Shown piece by piece: positions 54,687-64,000 of a DNA stretch of 64,000 nucleotides. Source of the DNA: Anaeramoeba flamelloides (lineage: Eukaryota; Metamonada; Anaeramoebidae); the NCBI GenBank assembly GCA_027625915.1, contig JANTQA010000012.1:6222501-6286500 (forward strand), read 5' to 3'. Position numbers and translations under genes: made by a program. The notes below the pieces were generated by a model. It saw nothing but the letters and a program-made list of their open reading frames with translations. It was not told the DNA's origin and did not search any database. Position 1 is the first letter of the stretch. Each line of letters begins with the position of its first letter.

Positions 54687-55189
54687 TTAAGGACTATCTG
54701 AATTTTATGCTCAGTGAGCATTGAAATACAAAGTAGTAAATAGACCAAGACCTTTAAGTTATACAATGAATTGAGGGAAAGTCAAAATATTGCAAATTTT
54801 TATCAATTTAAGATTTTGACTAAAATCATTTATTGATCCAAAAACTTTTCGAAAAATACCAACAAAGCAAGGCAAAAATAAAAAGCTATTTTTTTGATAT
54901 TGGGAAAATTTCACTCCACTTTCTTTTCAAACGGGTGGCTACACCCACCACCAACTCTAACATACTTCAATATAAAGTGAAGTGACATTTTCCCAATATC
55001 ATTTTGGAAGTCGAAAATTTTGAGTGAAAAATTTTGGATTTGGAAAGTAAATTTTATTTGTCTTCCTCAAAAAAACCTAAATTTTATATTTTAACAAGAT
55101 CTATTAACTCAACACACTTTTGAGTTCATAATTCGTGTTGTGGGTATAAAAGTAATAACCACTGGGAATAAAATCCGAATAATCCTTAA
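54687..55189. mobile_element. TTAA-flanked element, GGACTATCTG family, 503 bp
   Basis: TTAA at 54687-54690 and 55186-55189. Tips are GGACTATCTGAATTTTATG and GGATTATTCGGATTTTATT (mirror). An internal hairpin at 54895-55003 has 27-bp arms (GATATTGGGAAAATTTCAC and mirror) and a loop containing GGGTGGCTACACCCACC, notably GC-rich for this DNA. No transposase. Confidence 0.8.
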
Positions 55190-55748
55190 ACCAAGTTTCA
55201 AAATAAATATCGTGTTTTTTTATTATAGAAAGACCTAAACATTAACCGATCAAAGAAACCAACAATAAACCCTAATTAAATATGTTACTGAATTCTTAAA
55301 GTTCTATTATTTGAAAAATAATTCTCAAAACAAAGGATCAAAAATAGAAAAATTTATCTCAAAAAAAAAGAGCAAATTTTAAGAAGAGAGATTTTTATTG
55401 TCAAATAAAACGATAAATTTCAAAAAAAACTTGATAAAATTTCAAAAAATTTTGAACAAATTGTATTCCTAATTTAAAATTTACCAAAAACATCAAGGAA
55501 AAAAGTTCAAAGTTATTTTTAATTGAAAAACTGAAACCTTAATAGAAGCCTTATTGAAAATTTAAAATAGCATCAATTAATAAAAGAAAAAATAAACAAT
55601 TAGATTCCAAAATGGAGGATTAAACCCAATCAACTTTTTTATTAACACTATCCTTTTCGAAATCATTTTTCCATGATTAGACTATTATGAATAATATATT
55701 GTAAAATTATGAATATTTTTGAGATTTTCTAAAAGAACTGTTTATATA

Positions 55749-56281
55749 AACCACAATTCAAAAATTTTAACGCACCAAAATTCAATTTGTGGAAAAAAAA
55801 ACTTATTTAATCAATTCAAGAAGATTTACCAAATTAGAACCATTCACCAATTGAAATGTTAACACTTGTTTATAAATTACCATACTCACAAAACAAAAAA
55901 TAAATAATTATCAATACTAATAAATCATGGGTGTGTTAAAAATTTTGGAGAGAGGAAAACAAAAAAAAATACATTGGTAAACTTGTAAAAATTCTATTAG
56001 GAATATTGATTGATCAAATTGTTAGATACTACCAACTGATTTTATTTGAGTTCTTCTATACGGAACAACTTGACTTTAACCTAATATCAATGGTTGAAAA
56101 AAAATTTGATCCAACGAAACAAGTTAAGTAATTCAAACAATGAAATGAAAACAAAAACTAAAAGATGAAAAAATTATTTTCATATTTTACAAAAATCAAA
56201 ATTATCTCCAATTTCAATAAAATTGTATTATTGTGATTGTTTGGAACGTTTTATCTATGTAGAAACTTTTGAATTTTAGTT
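55749..56281. mobile_element. Mariner-like MITE relative, 533 bp
   Basis: TA-flanked TIRs: AACCACAATTCAAAAATTT on the left; the right ends TTTGAATTTTAGTT then TA. The body is the reverse complement of the 11.15-11.78 kb copy. It lies about 240 bp left of the transposase-bearing element. Confidence 0.78.
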
Positions 56282-56518
56282 TATATCGATAAATTGTATA
56301 AACCTATTCCGTAGGCTGATCCCATCGAAAATAATTTAATGAATTATTCTTTGAAGCTAATTAATTTCTTTTTTAAATTGATTTAACTTTTTATTTTTTT
56401 TTTAAAGTAAGTTTTTAAAAAAGAGAGCTGTTTTTTTTTCTTCAATCCAATAATCGTGATCTCAAGTAAAATATTTGTCAAGATTAATTTTCGAATTAAA
56501 AAATTGGCACCTTAAATA

Positions 56519-57550
56519 AACTCAATTCCAAAAATTGGGGCATACCTTCAGAATTAATTTAAGACCAAGAAAAGTGATATTTGGCTCTTAAATAGAAACA
56601 TTAGATATTAACAATCAATGCAAATAATTTTAAAGTTAATTATTTATCATTTTTTTTTCATTATTTTTTGATTTTTGATTTTCAATAATTTTTTTGATTT
56701 TTTTTGGATTCTTTTTTTTTCAAAACTTTTCGAAAATCTCAAAATCGTTTTATAATGAAATTTAAAAGTTTTCATTCTGATCACAAAAAAAAAATTTTTT
56801 TTTCTCTCAAAAAGAAAAAAGATTCTTTTTTTATCGAGAAAAAAAATTTTTTGAAAAAAAAATCATGATATGGTGTGCTAGGGCACATGGCCTACAAACA
56901 GACCGTATTATCATTAATGGAAGCGTGAATACTGAATGTATTATTAATGATATTATCAAAAAAATCAAATGTAATTCAACTCGCTAATTCAGAATATAGT
57001 GAGTTGAAATGGATTTTCCAAAAGGATGGAGCTTGTCCACATACTTTAAAAAAAAACTCAAACTTACTTAAACCGTGGATGTAATGTTCTGGACCATTGA
57101 CCCCCAATTCCACAAATTTAAATCCAATTGGGAATTTATGGATACTAAACTGAAAAATTGTAATCAAAAAACGAAGAAGAATTTTTAAAATTTTCACTAA
57201 TGTATGGAATACTTTGAGTTGGGAAACTTAAGAAAATTAGTAAACTCTATATTTAAAAGGATAGATTTAGTTATCAAAGACAAGTTGAATCTATTAATAG
57301 TTTTTATTAATTTTTGTTTCAATAAAAATGGATTTTTTGGTAACCGTGTCCCAAAATAGGTACACACCTTTTTTTATTTTTTCTTTTTTATTTTTCGAAT
57401 TGAATTTTAAATTTACTATAAAAAATATGAATAGTATTAATTAAATATTTTCGGGTCTTTTATTATTTTAATGTTTAAGTATCATGTATTTTGTGGTATA
57501 TTTTTATTAATGTATTTTTTTTTTTGTGTCCCATTTTTTGGAATTGAGTT
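56519..57550 (+). mobile_element. Mariner/Tc1-type transposon with decayed transposase (1,032 bp)
   Basis: TA at 56517-56518 and 57551-57552. TIRs of about 25 bp are AACTCAATTCCAAAAATTG and AACTCAATTCCAAAAAATG (mirror). Plus-strand remnants at about 56866-57230 give MIWCARAHGLQTD, then INGSVNTECI, then WIFQKDGACPHT (the second catalytic Asp region), and NPIGNLW, where the third acidic residue is Gly. Frame changes and stops are present, so it is inactive. The TIRs identify it as the likely source family of the five shorter mariner-like relatives. Confidence 0.88.
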
Positions 57551-57988
57551 TACTTGATCCTTTGAATCAGTAATGAAAACTAGACCAATTTCTAAAAAAT
57601 CATTTACTTATCATAACATTTCTTTTTTTTCAATAAATAGGAAAGGATAGTTTTAAAATATTTTTTTATTACTTGTATTCGAATGATAAATGAGAATATT
57701 TTTGAAATTAGTTACAATTTGGTTTTTCAAACCCAGATCTCAAATTAAAACTTATTTCTCGTTAAACTCTCTTCTAAAAGAACAATACAGTAAAGGAAGT
57801 GAAAATTTTTTTCAGGTTCATCATTCAATTATCAGTAAAAAAAAAAGTTTTCAAAAGTAACATAAAACATTCAATAAACTTTTTAAAGACTTTTTTTTAG
57901 GGTATATTTTAACAACTTTGTGTTTCAAATTTTTTTACTAAAAAAATTAAGTTCAACGATTTTTGATAAGATTTCAATTTTCTATTTA
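57551..57988. other. A+T-rich spacer
   Basis: No gene seen. Confidence 0.45.
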
Positions 57989-58447
57989 CTGTTGAGAGAA
58001 AAATGTTGGACACAGAAAAATGGTTGGACACCATTTTTAATTGGGAACATTAGTAAAATTGAAAATCAAATCCTATTGATAACTAGGCGAATTTTATATA
58101 AATCCAGGTTTAAAGGTGTTACAAGTTCATTAATCTGTGGTGTGTGTAGAATACTCATTTGAATGGTTGACAACAAAAGTAGATCATGCTATTTTAACAA
58201 AAATCCAAGTTGTAGTAAAGTTTACTATTAATTATGAAAATGGTAATTTTTAAACTTGCTTTAGGCTATAAGAGATAAGCTTTTGAAAAAGTAGAATCAC
58301 ATTAATCGTTATTCTAATAAGTAGATTATTGTTATTTTCTTTAGTTATTTCACAAACGATTGAAATTAAAAAGCATTTTCAGTAATGTTCCCAATTAAAA
58401 TTGCTGTCCAACCATTTTTCTGTGTCCAACATTTTTCTCTTAACAGT
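57989..58447. mobile_element. Foldback-ended element, about 459 bp, upstream of the beta-ureidopropionase gene
   Basis: Inverted terminal repeats of about 65-70 bp: CTGTTGAGAGAAAAATGTTG and its mirror, each containing ACAGAAAAATGGTTGGACA. TA lies at or one base from each end, so the class is probably TA-targeting. The frame at 57920-58162 crosses its end and is discounted. It ends about 300 bp before the ATG at 58752. Confidence 0.82.
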
Positions 58448-58751
58448 TATAGTAATATTATGAAAAATAGAAATTTAAAGTATCTTTCAACCTGAGAACA
58501 TGATTTAGATTGCATTATAATGCCAGGGTATAGTAATTTTAGTTGTCTCTAAAAAAAGCTTCAACCTTATTTTGATCATTTTCAAAAAAAAAATGGGAAA
58601 GGAGAAAAAAATTCACTTTCTCAAAATGGATTTATATTTCAAATTAATACTTTTACAATGAGATCAACTCTTTTTGAAAAATACCTTATCCATCGACATT
58701 TCATTTTTTTTATTAATTGAAATAAAGAATATTTTCTTGGAATTAACTTCA

Positions 58752-61700
58752 ATGTCAGAAGAAATTAAAATGGAAAAAGAAGAAGGAGAACTTGAGTATC
58801 ATGATATTTTACTCGACTTGATCAAGGGCCAATCAAAGAAAAAAAAAGATGCACTTATGAAAATTCTGTATGGAGGGGAATGCCTCCCAATTAAAGTCAC
58901 AGAAGAAGCATCGAACCTCTCAAACAAACACGATTTTGAAATCAAAGCATTCAACCTCCCAGTTACGTATAAAGAAGAGCTTCGAAAACCAAGACGTGTT
59001 CGGATCGGTGCCATCCAAAATTCCATTGCAGTTAGCACAAGCGAATCGGTTGAAAAGCAAAGGAATGCACTTTGGGCCAAGATCGAGAAAATGTTGATCG
59101 CTGCGGGAGAAATGGGAACCAACGTTATCTGTTTACAAGAGGCATGGAATATGCCATTTGCATTTTGTACAAGAGAAAAAAAAAAATGGATGGAATTTGC
59201 TGAGCCAATTGATGGACCAACCACCCAGTTTTTAGCAAAGATCGCCAAGAAATACCAAATGGTTATTGTCAACCCCATCCTTGAAAGGGACATTAAACGC
59301 CAGGGACAAATTTGGAACACCGTTGTTGTGATTGATGCCAACGGAGAAGTATTGGGTTTCCATAGAAAGACACACATACCAAGAGTTGGGGATTTTAATG
59401 AGTCTACTTACTACATGGAAGTAAGAAATATTCTAGCACTCTTTTTCGATTGTTTTTTCTTATAATGCCTGTTCATTCATATTTTTTTTGTCAACCTTTT
59501 TTTCCTTTACTTTCCCTTCCGTTCCCTTTTTGGTAAGCTTATTGAGAGAGCTAATTTTATTTTCAAAATTTTTACACACAAGAATTACTCGTCTGGAATG
59601 GGAACAAAGATTGTCTTGTGTACCATGTAAAGCCTTTTTTTTTTTTTTTTTTTTTTTGATTCTTAGTTGATCGATCTGCAAAGTTGGGTGAATTTTAAAA
59701 GTTGTTCAAAAAATGAATTTTTTTTTCAAAATTGTCTTCCGAAATTATAACTTAAGTTTCTAACTAATAGGTTGGAAGATACTTTTAAATGCAAAATAAA
59801 ACGATCAAAATTTTCGTTCAGCTTTCCAAAAAACACATATTACCCAAGAATTCAAATAAATCATAGCCAATTCGAAAAGGGTAAAATCAATAACAAAAGT
59901 TAATTTTAAGAATTCAAAATTTTAAATGTTACATGATTTTTAAATCTTTTTTTGGAAATCCCAATGAAAATTGTGTTTTATTTATTTTCCAACAAACATT
60001 AAGTTATAAAAAGAATATTTTTTGTCCTGAATAAACAAGGTTTTAAAGTTGGAATGTTAAGATTTTTATTTTGTTTTATTTTACTTTTTGTAAAATTTCC
60101 AAAAGTTAATTTCTGAAATCAAGTAATTGGAGAAATTAACCATTATAATCATCTTCTTTTTTACTGGGGATTTAAAAATAAGAATAAACCAGTTAACACT
60201 TCAAAAATAAAAAATTTTTTTTCTCATTTCAAAAAGAATGTTAATGTGAAGTTAGACAACGAAAATATTTTTATTGGTGAAAAATATAACTTTTTTTTTA
60301 ATATTCAGAAAGGGGACATGAATAATTATCTATATTACTATTTGTTCCAAAATAAAGGAAACAAAATTTTTATTCGGTTTTCCATAAACAGATATTAAAA
60401 AACATATAATTTCAAAATTTATGATTCTTGAAACAAGCTTAAATTATTAATTTTCTCTTTTAGAATTGGGGAATTTGATGATTTATTTTCATTCTTGGAA
60501 TGTGATTTTTTTGGAAAGCTGAATCTAAATTTTGATCATTTTATTTTGCAATTAACAGTATAAAGCAAAATTTCCCTTTTGAAAATTCCACTTTAAAAAA
60601 TAATTTTTAAATTTAACAGGCATATAATTCATAAACAAATTAAAATTCAAACAGGACATTAAAAAAAAACAAAAAATTACAAATATTCATCAAAAAAAAG
60701 GTTTCATATGACTTTCATAATAATACAAAAACCCAATACACTGAAAAATGAAATAGAAAAAATATCAAGTAATGACAACCCAGTATTCAAACCTTCAAGG
60801 GGAAGAAGAAATTGTAATAATAACAACAAATAGGAATAATTTATTGGTCTTAAAAAAAAGAAAAAATGAACCAGATTCGCCCTTATAAAAAGGAATAGAA
60901 ATTTTAATAGAAACAAAAAAATTCACCAAACTTTCAGATTTGTCAAAAAATATGAAAATGATTCAAATTTCAAACTAAAGAGAAAATTTGATTCAAATAG
61001 AAATAATAATAAGTTCAGAATAATTGCAATTATAATTTTCATGCTAGGAACCTAATTTAGATAGTTTTCAATCATTTTTTGAATTTTTTTCTAAAGTTAA
61101 ATTGAAATAAAAAACAATTCTTTATTCTAATTAAAAATTTAATAAATTCTTTTTTTATTTTGGATTATTCAAAAATTTTTTTTAAAAATCATTATAGTTG
61201 TTTCTTTGTGGATTGATGAAAGTATCTATTGAAAATTCTATTATTTTGGTTAAAATCATTTAGAAACGAAAATAAATTAGTTTTTTATTTTGAAAAGATG
61301 AGAAAAATGAAAAAAAAAACGAAAATTTTGACTGATTTCTTCTTTTTTTAATATAATATTTTTTTTACATTTCGATACGCATGGTGACTTTGAAATCCAT
61401 CAATAGATTGGTAATTATCAGATAAAAAAAAACACCGCCCCCTTCAAAGTAAGTTATCCAGAGGGTTCTAGTCATTAAGGTGAAAAAATTTATTGAAATT
61501 GAAAAAATTTTTTTGGTAATTTTTCTCAAAATCTAATATAAATTTAAAACCAACCAAAATGTGATGTACAACAGATCTCTAAAAATAATGAACGAAAAAA
61601 GAGGAAATTTTAAGAACAAAGAGTCAAAGAGTGACACTCAATTTCCAATTCAAATTGCACTAAAAATTGTTTTTGAAAATAACTGTCTCAGTTTCTAAAT

Positions 61701-63878
61701 TTAGATCTTTGCGCTTTTAGGGATCCCCATTTGATTTTTTTTTATTTTTTTCATTTTCCAAATAGGTTATTTTTTACAGAAAGAATGTTACAAAATCATT
61801 AAATGTTAAATATTGAGGAAGTTATAAAACAAAAATTAGGTTAAATTAAATTGATTTCGTACTTTGAGAAAACAATTTGTTTCAAATCAAATGCATTTGT
61901 GCATTTAGAATTCTTAATAAGATAGGATTAAAAAATTTTTTCTAAATTTGGATTTTTGTTATTTGGGAATTCTTTGTTAATTTTTTGTGATTTGGATTTT
62001 TTGTTAATTTTCTGAATTTTTTTTCTGATAATTGCCCACGATTTACAATGAGATACTTTTAATTTTTTTTTTTAATGATTTGAATTTTACAGTCAAAATT
62101 AGATCACTTTTACAATATCATTATAAGAGTTTAATCGATTTCTTGAGCATGAATTAAATCCAAAAGAAGTGAATGGACATTTAAAGTACATCTAAACTTC
62201 CATCTAAAATTTTTGACTTAATAAAATTCAATTTTTAAAAAAAAAAAAATCTTATTTAATCAATTCTAGAACAAATACCAAATATAAATCAATATTAATT
62301 GTTAATATTAACAATTATTTCTAATTTACAATACAAATAATAAGAAAAAGAAATAAAAATCAAGAGTGTATCCAAAATTTTGGAGAAAACACAACAAAAA
62401 AAATATATTGATGAATGTGTTAAAATTTCATAAACAATTAGGATTCGATCAAAAGATTAGATGTCATCAAATAATTTTATTTGGTTTTTTTTTCTATTTT
62501 AAAGGAAACACAATTTTATATTAATAACAATCATTCTAAAAAAAAGTTTTATGGAACAAAAATTATTATGAGATAGAAAAAAAAGAAATGAAAACAAAAA
62601 AAAAATAATGATAATGATAAAAATATTTTGAAAAATCATAATTATTTCCAAATTTGATTAAAATTATATGGTTTTTATACTTTTTAACTGTTTTAAACTT
62701 GTAAAAACTTTAAATTTTAGGGTTTATTTCCTATATTTTGAAGACATTTTAAAACAAAAATAAAATCAAAAATTTAACATAAGAATTTTACCCTTTTAGA
62801 ATTTGAATACTAGTAATTGAATGAAAGTTGTATCATTTTTTTCTAATAAATTCAAAAAAATTCTAAAAATTTTTTAGTTCAATTTCAATTTTTATAAATC
62901 TTAGAACTAAACTTGTAAAAAATGTTTCATTTCAAATAATATTAAGAAGAGCAACTAATTTTACAAAGTTTCTTTATATTTGAATCAATAGAATTCTTTA
63001 TTCAAATCGTGTATAAAAAATTTTATAAATATGTAAAGGAGATAAAAGTTTTTGAACCTTTACCTTGAATTTATCAGTATTAGTAAAAAGATTCTAAAAG
63101 GGGTATCTTTTGTACCCTGGAAAAAAATAACTCTAAAAAAGTGTAAAATTTAAATAAAAATCTTTTTTTTTTTTTTTTGTTGAATACATGCTTGTCTTCA
63201 TAAAACAGAAATAGAAACCATTTATTTTTTTTTCTCTTCACCCCTTTTGAAATTATATTTATTAAAAATTTCTCTTTTTATATCATTTTAATCTATTTTA
63301 ATACTTAACAAAAAAAAAAGGGAAACACACCACATACCGTTTTTGAAACAAAATATGCAAAAATTGGAATTAATATTTGTTATGGAAGACATTTCCCTGA
63401 AAACTGGGCAGGTTATGGCCTTAAAGGGGCAGAAATTGTCTTTAACCCATCTGCTACTGTTGGCTTGCTATCTGAACCACTCTGGGGTGTAGAGGCGCGT
63501 AATGCTGCCATTGCCAATGGATATTTCACAGTTGCAATTAACCGGGTTGGAACAGAAACGTTCCCAAATGAATTCACCTCTGGAAACGGGCTCCCATCTC
63601 ATAAAGATTTTGGCCACTTTTATGGATCATCATTCCTCACTGCACCAAATGGTTTAAGAACACCATCACTATCAAGAATTAGAGATTCTCTTCTTGTAGC
63701 AGAAGTTGATTTAAATCAAATCAGACAAGTTCGAGATAAATGGTGCTTCCCAATGACTAGGAGACTCCCAGTTTATGCTAAACTTTTCAATGAGGCCTCT
63801 CAACTTGATTGGGAACCAGAAACAGTTTCAAAGTCGAACCCACAAAAAAAGAAAAAAATTATTCCAAAAAAAAAATAA
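58752..63878 (+). CDS. UPB1: Beta-ureidopropionase (N-carbamoyl-beta-alanine amidohydrolase)
   Basis: Exon 1 is 58752-59420 and exon 2 is 63321-63878, split by a 3,900-nt phase-0 intron (GTAAGA to AAAAG), giving 408 aa. The family is about 384 aa in animals. The nitrilase-fold triad is complete: Glu130 in CLQEAW, Lys206 in [11 protein letters not shown] and Cys243 in NICYGRH. Joining restores ESTYYMEGNTPH across the splice, as in homologues. It performs the last step of reductive pyrimidine degradation, hydrolysing N-carbamoyl-beta-alanine to beta-alanine, CO2 and ammonia, normally in cytosol. ATG 58752 is preferred to 58674 because the upstream 26 codons are hydrophobic A/T-type and absent from the family. 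The tail is a Lys-rich low-complexity addition. No other pyrimidine-pathway gene is nearby. Confidence 0.96.
59782..59999. mobile_element. 220-bp TA-flanked MITE, copy 2 (inverted, in UPB1 intron)
   Basis: TA at 59780-59781 and 60000-60001; 218 bp, opposite in orientation to the copies at 9846 and 60338. Contains CAAAATTTTCGTTCAGC near the left tip and TTACATGATTTTTAAAT near the right. Confidence 0.8.
60338..60558. mobile_element. 220-bp TA-flanked MITE, copy 3 (in UPB1 intron)
   Basis: TA at 60336-60337 and 60559-60560; same orientation as 9846-10067, sharing GAATTGGGG and TTTTTTTGGAAAGCTGAAT in the right half. Confidence 0.83.
60559..62194. other. UPB1 intron, middle part
   Basis: A/T-rich intron DNA. 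The minus-strand frame at 60704-60916 is hydrophobic low complexity and not called. A run of five C lies near 61438. Confidence 0.5.
62195..62724. mobile_element. Mariner-like MITE relative, 530 bp (in UPB1 intron)
   Basis: TA-flanked ends AACTTCCATCTAAAATTTT and mirror of AACCCTAAAATTTAAAG. The internal segment with GTGTATCCAAAATTTTGGAG and GATCAAAAGATTAGATG aligns with 55.93-56.04 kb. Strongly diverged, so old. Confidence 0.65.
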
Positions 63879-64000
63879 TAAATCAGAAAAATATTCAAGT
63901 AAAAAATCTCAACAAATTAAAGATCCTAACTTGGCAAAATAATAATAAAAAAAAAAAAAAAAAACATTTTTTATCGAATAAATTTAAATATTTAACCTAT
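63879..64000. other. 3' flank of UPB1
   Basis: Downstream of the TAA TAA stop pair; contains several AATAAA-like hexamers, so the true polyadenylation site cannot be chosen. Confidence 0.4.

Noticed and set aside
55095-55260. Minus-strand protein-like run containing TWFKDYSDFIPSGYY
   Set aside because: Most of it lies in the terminal repeat of the TTAA element at 54687-55189, so the open frame crosses an insertion boundary and is likely coincidental.
58799-59377. 192-codon minus-strand frame
   Set aside because: Antisense shadow of UPB1 exon 1, which has a complete enzyme active site on the plus strand.

Overview
The window is a gene-poor, extremely A+T-rich piece of a eukaryotic nuclear genome. 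Evidence for this is GT-AG introns in every gene that could be reconstructed, homopolymer A and T tracts, a CAA/CAG polyglutamine tract, non-LTR retrotransposon (LINE) relics and many short inverted-repeat DNA transposons. The genes end in ordinary TAA or TAG stops, so the nuclear code looks standard. Lysine/asparagine-rich proteins, a protein with an RXT3-like domain, a short lipid-transfer ORP and a full beta-ureidopropionase suggest a free-living protist or early-branching lineage. The taxon cannot be fixed from sequence alone.

Host genes, left to right: (1) 5.5-7.1 kb, plus strand, a three-exon RXT3-like protein of 381 aa; (2) 10.3-18.1 kb, minus strand, two exons of a CAMK-like Ser/Thr kinase with a polyglutamine tail, separated by a 6.5-kb intron, first exon(s) not found; (3) 28.0-28.8 kb, minus strand, an FHA-domain protein that may be either a small gene or the 5' end of that kinase gene; (4) 34.8-36.0 kb, minus strand, an intronless basic hypothetical protein of 379 aa; (5) 43.1 kb, plus strand, a possible 55-aa protein; (6) 48.8-53.5 kb, minus strand, a complete five-exon oxysterol-binding-protein-related gene of 479 aa; (7) 58.8-63.9 kb, plus strand, a complete two-exon beta-ureidopropionase of 408 aa split by a 3,900-nt intron. 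No operon-like or pathway clustering is seen.

Between and inside these genes the DNA is dominated by mobile elements. Recognisable groups are: a 197-bp TA-flanked MITE in nine copies; a mariner-like family with one decayed transposase copy (56.5-57.6 kb) and at least five shorter relatives of about 530-635 bp; a 220-bp TA-flanked MITE in three copies; several families flanked by TTAA and beginning GG; a PIF/Harbinger-type transposase pseudogene at 23.1-24.1 kb with a MITE inserted in it; two LINE reverse-transcriptase relics at 21.7-22.6 and 25.0-25.9 kb; and modular hairpin arrays that share sequence with the LINE 3' ends. Many lie in introns and explain much of the intron length.

The most unusual non-coding object is at 42.19-42.62 kb: two tandem copies of a highly structured, comparatively GC-rich unit, each ending in a T-run. 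One stem keeps pairing through a G:U to A:U difference between copies, so it is a candidate structured RNA of unknown class.
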